DNA from: an uncultured Collinsella sp.
GTDB lineage: Bacteria > Actinomycetota > Coriobacteriia > Coriobacteriales > Coriobacteriaceae
NCBI GenBank assembly: GCA_902490325.1
Contig: CABUDJ010000017.1
Coordinates: forward strand, 1 to 31,248
Reading direction: 5' to 3'
Length of the DNA stretch: 31,248 bases
Position numbers and translations under genes: made by a program. The notes below the pieces were generated by a model. The model searched no databases, was not told the DNA's origin, and saw only the letters and a program-made list of their open reading frames with translations. Shown piece after piece: positions 1 to 7,245 of this stretch (position 1 is the first letter of the stretch; each line of letters starts with the position of its first letter).

Positions 1-46
1 GACCCATCGAAACACATCTCCACCGTTCCTTCAACTGGGAAAACGG

Positions 47-80
47 CGCCCCCGGACCCCAGGAGGGGCCGCGGGGGCGT
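47..80 (+). terminator. GC-rich hairpin, possible terminator
   Basis: CGCCCCCG (47-54) pairs with CGGGGGCG (72-79), and after a small internal loop CCCC (57-60) pairs with GGGG (65-68). The tail has only two T, so termination would be weak. It would serve a gene to the left of the window. Confidence 0.4.
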
Positions 81-269
81 TCGGCTAACTGCGGGAACGG
101 CCTATTTGCTCAATGTGTTCGGCTGAGATCGGAAATCAACCGTTTTATAGGTGGTTGGGAGGAGACGTACTCTCAATAGCAAGCGACTTCCACGGCCCAG
201 TGTCGTCCGTTGTCTGCGCCTTGGCGTGGCCTCGCCTGAATCCGGTTGCAAATGACCCGGAGACGATTC

Positions 270-342
270 TGCAAGTTTTTGTCACTTGTAAGAAAAACTT
301 GCATAATTCGCAAGTTTTTGTCATGCTGTGAGAAAAACTTGC
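270..342 (+). promoter_or_regulatory. Tandem palindromes bracketing a promoter
   Basis: Two copies of the same inverted repeat lie 39 bp apart. Copy 1 has arms TGCAAGTTTTT (270-280) and AAAAACTTGCA (293-303). Copy 2 has arms GCAAGTTTTT (310-319) and AAAAACTTGC (333-342). The spacers are 12 and 13 nt and both begin GTCA. A good sigma70-type promoter is interleaved: TTGTCA (279-284), 17 nt, CATAAT (302-307). That places the start of transcription near 314, inside the left arm of copy 2. Copy 1 would therefore cover the -35 and spacer and copy 2 the start site, as expected of paired operator sites. The bound protein is unknown; autoregulation by the downstream protein, which has a winged-helix-like middle part, is an inference. 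Confidence 0.75.
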
Positions 343-357
343 AGATTGGGGCGAACG

Positions 358-1653
358 ATGAACAGCCGGATGGTCCCTAGAAATCGATATCTCGAAAAAT
401 TGATTGCCTTTCGTGACGCGGATGTCATTAAGGTCGTGACGGGCATGCGTCGCTGCGGCAAGTCGACGCTTCTGGACATGATGCGCAATCATTTGGAGGA
501 TGGCGGCGTGCCATCCGAATGCCTATTAACCTTTAAAATGGAATCTTTCGAGCTGGAGGGTGTGCGCGATTGGCGAGAGCTCTATCGCTACGTTGGCGGC
601 CTAATGCCTGCGGGCAAAAGGTGCTATCTCTTCTTCGACGAGCTCCAGGAGGTTGCCGGATGGGAGAAGGCGATTAACGCACTTCGTGTCGACCGGGATT
701 GCGATATATACGTTACGGGTTCGAATGCTTTTCTCCTCTCGTCTGAGATTGCGACCTTAATCTCGGGCAGATATGTCGAGATTCGGATGCATCCGCTCAC
801 TTTTTCGGAATATGTCGACTTTCTTGGTCCGACTGACGTCACGAATAGGCTCGCTGTTTTTGGTCGGGAGGACATTGTTGCGCTCGACGATCTTCTCGAC
901 CGTTATCTTGTGTTTGGAGGCCTGCCGTTTCTCGCTGCTTCAAAACTGCCGGAGCAGGAAATGAAGGACTATATCTGGAGCACGTACCAAACAATCGTCG
1001 GGCGCGACATTTTGGCTTGCGAGGCGCGTCGGGGTAGACGGTCGGTGACGAGCAGGAGTGTGCTCGACCGCGTCACTTCCTACTTGGCTGATAACATTTC
1101 AAACCCGACATCAATTAATAAGATCGTTGGAACGCTGGCAGAGAACGGGGCGAAATCCTCGCACGGCGTCGTGGACACTTGTGTGTCTGCCCTTGAGGAG
1201 ACCTATATCTTCTCGCACGCGCGCCGATTTGATATTAAGGGTCGGGACATTTTGAAGACCGGTGGCAAGTTCTACATTGAGGATCTGGGGCTTCGAGCTT
1301 TCTTGGATGGGTATCGCGGCAGCGACAGCGGGCGTGTTCTCGAAAATGCCGTTTACAATCGCCTTGTCTATGACGGATACCAAGTCTTCACAGGTCATCT
1401 TCGAGATGCCGAAATCGACTTCGTTGCAATCGGTGACGGCTCGGATCGTAAGTTTATTCAGGTCACAGAGTCGATTGACGAGGAGGCGACGCGCAAGCGC
1501 GAACTGCGTCCATTTGAGCTCAGGTCGCTCGAGAAGATTACGGGCGGTTACGAGAAGATCATCGTCGTTCGTCAGGGGAGCCATCCGACCGACATCGACG
1601 GCATCAAAATCGTTTCTGCAGTCGATTTCTTAATGGGTAGGCTTGGGGCTTAG
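358..1653 (+). CDS. AAA+ ATPase with C-terminal DUF4143 domain
   Basis: The 431-residue protein is a typical ATPase of the AAA_14/DUF4143 type. Residues 29-37 form the Walker A loop (GMRRCGKST). Residues 89-95 (YLFFDEL) are Walker B with D93 and E94. A sensor-1-like TGSNAFLLS follows, then the family hallmark SGRYVEIRMHPLTFSEY. A winged-helix-like stretch comes next. The C-terminal part has E..V.N.L...G and EIDFV....KFIQV, which resembles PD-(D/E)XK nuclease cores. Function in this family is poorly known; links to DNA or to toxin-antitoxin-like roles are inference. ATG 358 is chosen over GTG 328 because the predicted transcription start (about 314) would leave GTG 328 with almost no leader. 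ATG 370 is also possible. Codon use is less GC-rich than in the neighbours, suggesting acquisition. Confidence 0.88.
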   Translation: MNSRMVPRNRYLEKLIAFRDADVIKVVTGMRRCGKSTLLDMMRNHLEDGGVPSECLLTFKMESFELEGVRDWRELYRYVGGLMPAGKRCYLFFDELQEVAGWEKAINALRVDRDCDIYVTGSNAFLLSSEIATLISGRYVEIRMHPLTFSEYVDFLGPTDVTNRLAVFGREDIVALDDLLDRYLVFGGLPFLAASKLPEQEMKDYIWSTYQTIVGRDILACEARRGRRSVTSRSVLDRVTSYLADNISNPTSINKIVGTLAENGAKSSHGVVDTCVSALEETYIFSHARRFDIKGRDILKTGGKFYIEDLGLRAFLDGYRGSDSGRVLENAVYNRLVYDGYQVFTGHLRDAEIDFVAIGDGSDRKFIQVTESIDEEATRKRELRPFELRSLEKITGGYEKIIVVRQGSHPTDIDGIKIVSAVDFLMGRLGA

Positions 1654-1747
1654 GGCGTTTGGAGCGCGTCTTTTTCTATGCCTAGCGACATTGCCACAGC
1701 TCGTGATGTCGCCAGCTTCTTCCTTTCCGTCGGGCGGCACCAACTCA

Positions 1748-1782
1748 GCTGATCCGTTGGGGATGGAGGAAAGCGGATCATT
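1748..1782. repeat. REP-like palindromic repeat, copy A
   Basis: A 35-nt unit with arms TGATCCG (1750-1756) and CGGATCA (1774-1780) around a core containing TTGGGGATGGAGGAAA. The reverse complement of 5002-5036 matches its 19-nt core at 16 positions and shares the GATCC/GGATC arms. It lies between genes, just before the terminator at 1787. Confidence 0.75.
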
Positions 1783-1786
1783 TTCG

Positions 1787-1828
1787 GCGCGCCGCAGGTG
1801 ATGCGAATCCTGCGGCGCGCTGTTTTTT
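1787..1828 (+). terminator. Intrinsic terminator
   Basis: A perfect 12-bp stem, GCGCGCCGCAGG (1787-1798) with CCTGCGGCGCGC (1809-1820), has a 10-nt loop and is followed by TGTTTTTT. It would end transcription from the DUF4143 gene. The rest of the 1654-1938 gap shows only repeat copy A and the leader of the next gene. Confidence 0.85.
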
Positions 1829-1938
1829 GCGCGAGGGCTTTCAGCTGTGTCCGCACGACATGTGACACTTACTCTGCCGCCCTGCTCTGCCGCGGCGGCA
1901 TGTACCTGAACAACGACCCTCTAAGGAGTTCGATTTTG

Positions 1939-2178
1939 ATGAGTGACAACACCAAGCATCTCGCAAAGAAATGCGTCAAGGACGCGGGGTCGTGCCTCGT
2001 GTTGTGCCTTGCCGGCGCAGCGGTCGCGCTGCTGGCTGTTCTGGGGCCGTTCGACGTGCTCCGAAGTGTCAGCTCTCTGCACGTTTGCATGGCCCTTGCC
2101 GGCGCCATGATAACCGGCGGCGTGCTCGATCTGATTTTTTGGGTGCTTGACCCGTTTGGATGGAAAAATGAAGGGTAA
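1939..2178 (+). CDS. Small two-helix membrane protein, function unknown
   Basis: This is a 79-residue protein that I do not recognise. It starts at ATG 1939 behind AAGGAG (1923-1928), a good ribosome binding site. The in-frame extension to 1798 is rejected because it would run through the terminator and lacks such a site. After a short polar start (MSDNTKHLAKK) there are two hydrophobic segments, at about residues 18-37 and 46-70, with a polar C-terminus (GWKNEG). It is probably an inner-membrane protein. The next gene begins 40 nt downstream on the same strand with no terminator between, so it may form one transcript with the two phosphoesterases. What it does there is unknown. Confidence 0.65.
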   Translation: MSDNTKHLAKKCVKDAGSCLVLCLAGAAVALLAVLGPFDVLRSVSSLHVCMALAGAMITGGVLDLIFWVLDPFGWKNEG

Positions 2179-2218
2179 GCCCTAAGGGATGGATGCCCCG
2201 CAGCAACAGGAGGTCCCC

Positions 2219-2857
2219 GTGATCTGGTTTACCAGCGATACTCATTTTGGACACGAGAACATGCTACGGCTTAGCGATAGGCCTTGGTCGGCTGTTGCGC
2301 AGATGAACGACGCCATGGTCGCCAACATTAACAGCAAGGTTGCTGCGGATGACGAGCTCTACATCTTGGGCGACTTCAGCTTTAAGATGACGGTCCAAGA
2401 CGCCTATGAGCTGCGCAAAAGCATTACATGCAAGCGCGTTCATCTGCTGCCCGGCAATCACGATAAAGACTGGACGCAGTCTGCGGTAGCGGATGCTTTT
2501 ATCGTTGAGCCGCCCATTTGCGTGCTCAAGATCGACCGCCAAAAAATCGTGCTGAGCCACTATCCTATGGCTGACTGGCAGGGCATGTCGCACGGCAGCT
2601 GGCATTTGCACGGGCATATCCACAGTTGCGGCGGCGCGTACAACAAGTTCAACCTCAGGCAGGGGCTGCTGCGCTATGACGTGGGCGTGGATGCTAACAG
2701 CTACGCCCCCGTGAGCCTGGAAGAGCTCAGGTCGCGGTTTGCACAGGTAGACGAGCCGGTGTGTTGCGTTAAATGGCCGTGGTGGGTCAACGCCACGGGT
2801 GACGAGCAGATTGAGCACGATCTCGAAACATATAAGAGGGAAGTGGTAATCCGATGA
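2219..2857 (+). CDS. Calcineurin-like metallophosphoesterase
   Basis: A 212-residue protein with the complete two-metal phosphoesterase motif set: D7-x-H9 (SDTHFGHEN), GD52 (LGDFS), GNH81D, SH114 (LSHYPM) and GH133-x-H135 (HLHGHIHS). These residues bind two metal ions and activate water for phosphoester hydrolysis. The substrate cannot be told from sequence; family members act on phosphodiesters, nucleotides or phosphoproteins. No signal peptide or membrane helix is seen, so it is probably cytoplasmic. The GTG at 2219 is chosen because AGGAGG (2208-2213) sits 5 nt upstream and the protein then begins at the first beta strand (MIWFTSDTHFGH); ATG 2189 would add ten residues outside the fold. 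Its stop overlaps the next start, so the two enzymes are translationally coupled. Confidence 0.9.
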   Translation: MIWFTSDTHFGHENMLRLSDRPWSAVAQMNDAMVANINSKVAADDELYILGDFSFKMTVQDAYELRKSITCKRVHLLPGNHDKDWTQSAVADAFIVEPPICVLKIDRQKIVLSHYPMADWQGMSHGSWHLHGHIHSCGGAYNKFNLRQGLLRYDVGVDANSYAPVSLEELRSRFAQVDEPVCCVKWPWWVNATGDEQIEHDLETYKREVVIR

Positions 2858-3579
2858 CGGTCTATGTGACGGGCGATATTCACGGCGGCCTCGACATGCA
2901 AAAGCTGCGCGATTGGGAGCTTGGGGATAGCCTGACGAGCGACGACTATCTCATCGTCGCCGGCGACTTTGGCTTTCCGTGGGATTTCTCTGCCGAAGAA
3001 TGTGCCGACATCGCTTGGCTGGAGTCGCGCCCCTATACCGTGCTGCTCGTCGACGGCAACCACGAGCGTTTCGATCACTGGGCGGAGCGTCTCATGGAGT
3101 TGTGGCACGGTGGGCTGACGCAGCGCCTGTCGGATACCTCTCCCATACGGCGCCTGACGCGCGGCGAGGTTTTTGAGCTCGACGGCTCAACGATTTTTAC
3201 CATGGGCGGCGCCACGAGTGTGGATAAGGAATACCGCATTCCCTATTCCAGCTGGTGGCCGCAGGAGCTGCCGGACGAGCGCAACTTTGAGGAGGCGCGG
3301 GCAAAGCTCGACAGCGTGGGTTGGAAGGTCGACTACGTGGTCACCCACACCTGCTCGACGCGCATGCTTTCGCCCACGCTTTATCCGGCACCCGGCTGGA
3401 ATTACCCCGCCGTTGATCGGCTTACGGCATTTTTCGATGAGCTGGAAGATCGCATGGACTACAAGCGCTGGTACTACGGGCATTTCCATCGGGATGCCAA
3501 CCCGGCCGAGCGTCACACCGTACTCTACGACTGCATCGTTCACCTGGGCGACGAACTCCAGCCCTGGGATGTTGCGTAG
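2854..3579 (+). CDS. Calcineurin-like metallophosphoesterase (second, coupled)
   Basis: A 241-residue protein whose ATG overlaps the stop of the preceding phosphoesterase (ATGA). It has D8-x-H10 (TGDIHGG), GD38 (AGDFGF), GNH70E (DGNHERF), a TH(T) motif near residue 167 and GHFH near the C-terminus, so the full metal-binding set is present. It is not a simple duplicate of its neighbour: the second Asp motif is followed by FPWDF and there is a long insert between the GNHE and TH motifs (about residues 75-165). Proteins of this layout are usually annotated only as metallophosphoesterase. Substrate unknown. Two coupled but divergent family members suggest sequential or complementary phosphoester cleavage, which is an inference. 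Confidence 0.9.
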   Translation: MTVYVTGDIHGGLDMQKLRDWELGDSLTSDDYLIVAGDFGFPWDFSAEECADIAWLESRPYTVLLVDGNHERFDHWAERLMELWHGGLTQRLSDTSPIRRLTRGEVFELDGSTIFTMGGATSVDKEYRIPYSSWWPQELPDERNFEEARAKLDSVGWKVDYVVTHTCSTRMLSPTLYPAPGWNYPAVDRLTAFFDELEDRMDYKRWYYGHFHRDANPAERHTVLYDCIVHLGDELQPWDVA

Positions 3580-3594
3580 TGGCGGGGTGGCTGG

Positions 3595-4605
3595 CTACTC
3601 GGCCGTTACAGTGATGTTCTCCCGGTGTGCGCGGATAGCGTCCCAGCTAAAGTGCTCGACCAGCTGCTCGGCAGAGCGTGGCGTGGTGTCCGGCGCGATG
3701 CCCGTTTGCCTGGCGAGCCAGCCCAGCAGTGCCTCGGGCGTGCCAAAGCGGGCGCGGAGCTCGCCCAGGTCCAGATCGCGGTCGCGCTTGGAAAGGCGGC
3801 GGCCATCCGGTGACATGAGCAGCGGAATATGTGCGTAGTGCGGCGTGGGAAGTCCCAGCAGATGCTGCAGGTAGATTTGGCGCGGCGTGGAGCCCAGCAG
3901 GTCGCATCCGCGCACGACCTCGGTGACGCCCATGGCAGCGTCGTCGACCACCACGGCTAGCTGATAGGCAAAAACGCCGTCGCTGCGGCGCACCAAAAAA
4001 TCGCCGCACTCGGTGGCGAGTGCCTCGCATTGGGCCCCGTACGTGCGGTCCACGAATTCGATCACGTCGCCTGCGAGGTCGTCGATGTCGGGCACGCGTA
4101 GGCGCGTGGCCGGGGCGCGCAGGGCACTGCGGCGGGCGACCTCTTCGGCCGAAAGGCCTCGGCAGGCGCCGCGGTAGATGGGCGTGCCGTCGCTGGCGTG
4201 CGGCGCGCTGGCGGCGTGGAGCTCGGCGCGCGTGCAAAAGCAGGGATAGGTGAGGCCGGCGTCTTGCAGCTGGTGCAAGGCGCTCTCGTACAGGTCGAGG
4301 CGATCGTGCTGGTAGTAGGGGCCTTCGTCCCACTGAAGCCCTAGCCAGGCCAGATCGTCAATCGGCTGAGCGGCAAGCTCGGGGCGCTTGCAGCGATCGT
4401 CCAGGTCCTCGATGCGCAGCACGATGTTGCCGCCCTGGCTGCGGGCCGAAAGCCACGAGCACAGGCAACTGAACACGTTGCCCAGGTGCATGCGGCCCGA
4501 GGGCGACGGGGCAAAACGGCCCACGACAGGTGCGGGAACGGAGGCGGGTTGCGACGTTGGTGCATCCGCGGCGGGCGTTACTATGTTGCGTGTTTTGATA
4601 TCCAT
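3595..4605 (-). CDS. gluQ: Glutamyl-Q tRNA(Asp) synthetase-like protein
   Basis: A 336-residue class I synthetase core that lacks the anticodon-binding half of GltX, as expected of GluQ-RS (about 300 residues). Visible motifs are GRFAPSPSGRMHLGN (the HIGH-type ATP site), LRIEDLDD, the zinc-type pattern CFC...YRGAC, and RRLSKRD (the KMSKS-type loop). GluQ-RS activates glutamate without tRNA and attaches it to queuosine at position 34 of tRNA(Asp). The start at 4605 gives a short linker before the core; an 87-residue upstream extension is open but has no family similarity that I can see. No Shine-Dalgarno is seen. A TATACT lies 7 nt before the start codon, so the mRNA may be leaderless. It stands alone on the minus strand, convergent with the phosphoesterases. 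Confidence 0.85.
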   Translation of the reverse strand: MDIKTRNIVTPAADAPTSQPASVPAPVVGRFAPSPSGRMHLGNVFSCLCSWLSARSQGGNIVLRIEDLDDRCKRPELAAQPIDDLAWLGLQWDEGPYYQHDRLDLYESALHQLQDAGLTYPCFCTRAELHAASAPHASDGTPIYRGACRGLSAEEVARRSALRAPATRLRVPDIDDLAGDVIEFVDRTYGAQCEALATECGDFLVRRSDGVFAYQLAVVVDDAAMGVTEVVRGCDLLGSTPRQIYLQHLLGLPTPHYAHIPLLMSPDGRRLSKRDRDLDLGELRARFGTPEALLGWLARQTGIAPDTTPRSAEQLVEHFSWDAIRAHRENITVTAE

Positions 4606-4612
4606 GCGGACG

Positions 4613-4618
4613 AGTATA
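4613..4618 (-). promoter_or_regulatory. Putative -10 box of the gluQ-like gene
   Basis: On the minus strand TATACT reads from 4618 to 4613, ending 7 nt before the ATG at 4605. Transcription would begin at or next to the start codon, giving a leaderless mRNA. No good -35 box is seen, so support is moderate. Confidence 0.4.
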
Positions 4619-5001
4619 GCGCGGGGCACGGTAGGGAAGGCGTTTCCGTGGCTCGCAAGTTGGCGGCGCTGCGCATTGCGCACGGTGGGTCTGCGGCCCA
4701 ACGTCTCGATCGCCGTACGCCGACTCGGCCTCACAAACGACAGAAACCCCGGCAGCTCTTCGCAACTGCCGGGGTTTCCGCGGAAAAGGGGGACATGATC
4801 CTCGAGCGAACGGCAAAGGGGCAAACCGTTTTCGCTCAACTGCTTTATGCCCCTCGACTGGCGGCTCAATCAGCGCATGCCGCGCCCACACAAAGCCGCT
4901 ACACCTGTGACGGAGCTGTGAAGTGGTATCTATTGCTGGCGCGGGACTCAGCCCAAGAGTGTCTCAAACGACAAATTTGTTGCTGTCTGTCGATTCAACC
5001 C

Positions 5002-5036
5002 AATGATCCGTTTTCCTCCGTCCCCAATGGATCATT
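5002..5036. repeat. REP-like palindromic repeat, copy B
   Basis: A 35-nt unit with perfect 8-bp arms AATGATCC (5002-5009) and GGATCATT (5029-5036). Read on the minus strand the core contains TTGGGGACGGAGGAAAA, matching copy A at 1748-1782 in the opposite orientation. Confidence 0.78.
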
Positions 5037-5163
5037 TTCCAAGTGCCGGGGTGCGGGCGTGACTTTCATCCCGTTTGGCGCTCCGGTCGCCTAGATATTC
5101 GTCATGCGTACCCGCAAACGTGGGACAATGGCGCTGTTGGTTTTACAGACAAAGGATGTGCCT

Positions 5164-7107
5164 ATGAACACCCTCGCCGCCAAAGTCAGCCGGCAGCGCC
5201 GCCCGTTTGCGCGATTTGTTTCCATTTGCGCGCTCGTCGCGTGCGCACTGCTGCTGTTGCCCGCCGTTGCACGTGCCGACGGCTACTCCATGACCCAAAC
5301 CTATATCGGCGCCACGGTTGAGGCTGACGGCTCGCTGACCGTTGTCGAGGGACGCCAGTTCGATTTCGATGACGACATCAACGGCGTGTTTTGGGAGATC
5401 AATGCGGACACCAACCAGCAGGGCGGCGCGGCGGGTGTCGACGTGCTGAGCGTCGAGGAAGAGGACACCGCGTTCAACAAAGTCGATAGCGCAAACAAGG
5501 GTGACTCTGGCGTCTACACGGTCGAGCAGTCCGACGGCGGCGTAAAGATCAAGGTTTTCAGCCCCCACGAGAGCGGCGATAGCGTGATCTATTACGTGAG
5601 CTACACCATGACCGGTGCGGTCATGAACTGGGCCGATACCGCTGAGCTCTACTGGAAATTTGTAGGTGACGGCTGGTCCGCGGATTCCGACGATGTCGAG
5701 ATGGAAGTGTACTTCGCAAATGCCGCTGCCGGGACGGCGGCCGTCAAGGGCGATAACTTCCGCGCATGGGGCCACGGTCCGCTGACGGGCGACGTGTCAC
5801 TCGATGAGGACGAGCCCATGGTCACCTATACCATTCCCTGCGTGCATCAGGGCGAATTCGCCGAGGCACGCATCGCCTTCCCCAGCGACTGGGTGCCATG
5901 GCTTTCCGCCTCGAGCGAGGAGCGCATGTCAACGATCCTGAGCGAAGAGAAGGCGTGGGCCGACGAAGCTAACGCCCGCCGCGCTCACGCTCGCATGATT
6001 GCCAATGTACTTGCCGTACTAAGTGTTGTCGCGGCGGTGGCCTTTACCGGCACAATCGTTGTGCTCAAGCTGCGCCGCCGCAAGCCCAAGCCGCTTTTCC
6101 AGGACGAATATTTCCGCGATGTGCCTTCGGCCGACCATCCCGCCGTGCTTTCGGCCCTCATGAGCTGGAACGAGGTGCCCGATCAGGCATATATCGCCAC
6201 GCTCATGAAGCTCACTGACGACCGTGTGATCAAGCTGGAACAGGCGACCGTGACTAAGGCTAAGAAGGGTCTGTTGGGGCGTGAAAAAGAAGAGCAGACG
6301 TATCGCGTGACGGTGAGTGATGCGGGTTGGAAGTCGGCCAAGGGCATTGACCACATGGTGCTCAAGGTCTTCTTTGCCGGTGCTAAGCCCGACGAGAACG
6401 GTGACCGTTCGCGCACGTTCGACGAGCTGCAGCACTACGTCAAGCAGCACGCTACACCCGTGGGCGACAAGCTCGAGGACTATCAGAACACCGTTAAGGG
6501 CAAGCTGGCCGATAGCGAGTACGTTGCCTCGGACGGCATTGTCGCAATGGTGTTTTGCCTGGTTCTTGGTATTCTGATCGCCTGTATTCCCGCGGGATCC
6601 ATCTTCTTTACCGACGGCGCACAGGCGAACATTATCGCCGCGGTTATCTCGGTGCCGATTGTGCTGGTGGGTATTGGCGTGGGCCTTACGTTCCGCCGCT
6701 TTACGCCGGAGGGCGCCGAGGTGGCGGCTCGCTGCAAGGCGCTCAAGCATTGGCTTGAGGATTTCACGCGCCTAAAGGAGGCCGTCCCCGGCGATCTGGT
6801 CCTGTGGAATAAACTTCTGGTGATGGGTGCGGCGCTGGGTGTTTCGAAGGAAGTCCTGCGTCAGCTTGCCGAGGCTGTTCCTCCCGAGGTGCGCGAGGCC
6901 GACGGTTTCTACGACAATTACCCCTGCTACTGGTGGTACTACCATCATTACGGTACCGAGTCGCCGCTCGATTCGTTCGACGGCGTGTATCACGAGAGCA
7001 TCCGTGAGCTGGCATCGAGCTCCGACAGCTCGGGCGGCGGCGGAGGCGGCGGCTTCTCGGGCGGCGGAGGCGGCGGCGTCGGCGGAGGCGGCGGTGGAAC
7101 GTTCTAA
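5164..7107 (+). CDS. DUF2207 family secreted membrane protein
   Basis: A 647-residue protein with the DUF2207 layout. It has a signal peptide (arginine-rich start, hydrophobic core about residues 19-34, likely cut after ARA at residue 38). A long extracytoplasmic beta-rich domain follows. There is a membrane helix at about residues 278-300 followed by the positive RRRKPK, then a cytoplasmic part with LSALMSWNEVPDQAYIATLMKL, and two more helices (about 459-482 and 491-511). The tail is made almost entirely of glycine with a few Ser, Phe and Val, a mark of the family. Molecular function is unknown. ATG 5164 is preferred because AAAGGA (5151-5156) lies 7 nt upstream and the signal peptide then starts normally; ATG 5104 would add 20 residues. 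A strong terminator follows, so it is probably transcribed alone. Confidence 0.88.
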   Translation: MNTLAAKVSRQRRPFARFVSICALVACALLLLPAVARADGYSMTQTYIGATVEADGSLTVVEGRQFDFDDDINGVFWEINADTNQQGGAAGVDVLSVEEEDTAFNKVDSANKGDSGVYTVEQSDGGVKIKVFSPHESGDSVIYYVSYTMTGAVMNWADTAELYWKFVGDGWSADSDDVEMEVYFANAAAGTAAVKGDNFRAWGHGPLTGDVSLDEDEPMVTYTIPCVHQGEFAEARIAFPSDWVPWLSASSEERMSTILSEEKAWADEANARRAHARMIANVLAVLSVVAAVAFTGTIVVLKLRRRKPKPLFQDEYFRDVPSADHPAVLSALMSWNEVPDQAYIATLMKLTDDRVIKLEQATVTKAKKGLLGREKEEQTYRVTVSDAGWKSAKGIDHMVLKVFFAGAKPDENGDRSRTFDELQHYVKQHATPVGDKLEDYQNTVKGKLADSEYVASDGIVAMVFCLVLGILIACIPAGSIFFTDGAQANIIAAVISVPIVLVGIGVGLTFRRFTPEGAEVAARCKALKHWLEDFTRLKEAVPGDLVLWNKLLVMGAALGVSKEVLRQLAEAVPPEVREADGFYDNYPCYWWYYHHYGTESPLDSFDGVYHESIRELASSSDSSGGGGGGGFSGGGGGGVGGGGGGTF

Positions 7108-7121
7108 CGGTCGTAAGCTAT

Positions 7122-7168
7122 GGGATGGGCTTTTCTCGACAGCCGTCGGGGAAAGCCCATCCCTTTTT
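7122..7168 (+). terminator. Intrinsic terminator
   Basis: GGGATGGGCTTT (7122-7133) pairs with AAAGCCCATCCC (7152-7163). An inner stem CTCGAC/GTCGGG closes an AGCC loop, and TTTTT follows. It ends the DUF2207 gene. Confidence 0.92.
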
Positions 7169-7188
7169 ATGCGCTACCTACGAAGACT

Positions 7189-7230
7189 GTCCCCAACGAC
7201 TAGTCACTGGGGACGTTCCTAAATGACTAG
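7189..7230. repeat. REP-like palindromic repeat, copy C
   Basis: CTAGTCA (7200-7206) and TGACTAG (7224-7230) form arms around a core with CTGGGGACG. A second overlapping pairing joins GTCCCC (7189-7194) to GGGGAC (7209-7214). The layout (7-8 bp arms and an off-centre GGGGAC) matches the other repeats although the arm sequence differs. It lies between the terminator of the DUF2207 gene and the end of the acetyltransferase gene. Confidence 0.65.
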
Positions 7231-7245
7231 GTATGGCTGCTGGGC

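Larger units (their letters stand above)
1..357. other. Gene-free left edge
   Basis: No convincing gene is seen here. The open frames across it overlap each other on both strands and have no ribosome binding site. It holds a GC-rich hairpin (47-79), which could end an operon lying to the left of the window, a featureless stretch (about 85-265), and the tandem palindromes and promoter of the following ATPase gene (270-342). Confidence 0.6.
4606..5163. other. 558-base spacer between divergent genes, hairpin-rich
   Basis: No supported gene. The open frames through it lack ribosome binding sites and known motifs. Visible structures are: a perfect 13-bp stem with GAAACCCCGGCAG (4743-4755) and CTGCCGGGGTTTC (4766-4778) and a 10-nt loop but no T tract; an imperfect hairpin around 4804-4840 (GAGCGAACGG against CCGTTTTCGCTC); and REP-like repeat copy B (5002-5036). 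The hairpins could belong to an unannotated small RNA or a decayed element. Confidence 0.5.

Noticed and set aside
270..342. CRISPR-like reading of the two tandem palindromes
   Set aside because: Only two copies exist, the units are palindromes with the next one almost adjacent, and there is no spacer set or cas gene; an operator pair fits better.
113..492. Small open frames on both strands before the DUF4143 gene
   Set aside because: They overlap each other and the palindromes, and have no ribosome binding site or recognisable residues.
1798..1938. N-terminal extension of the small membrane protein to 1798
   Set aside because: It would start inside the terminator hairpin (1787-1828); the AAGGAG before ATG 1939 marks the real start.
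4486..5094. Plus-strand open frame (202 codons) across the gluQ start and the spacer
   Set aside because: It crosses a perfect hairpin and REP-like copy B, overlaps the start of gluQ on the other strand and has no motifs.
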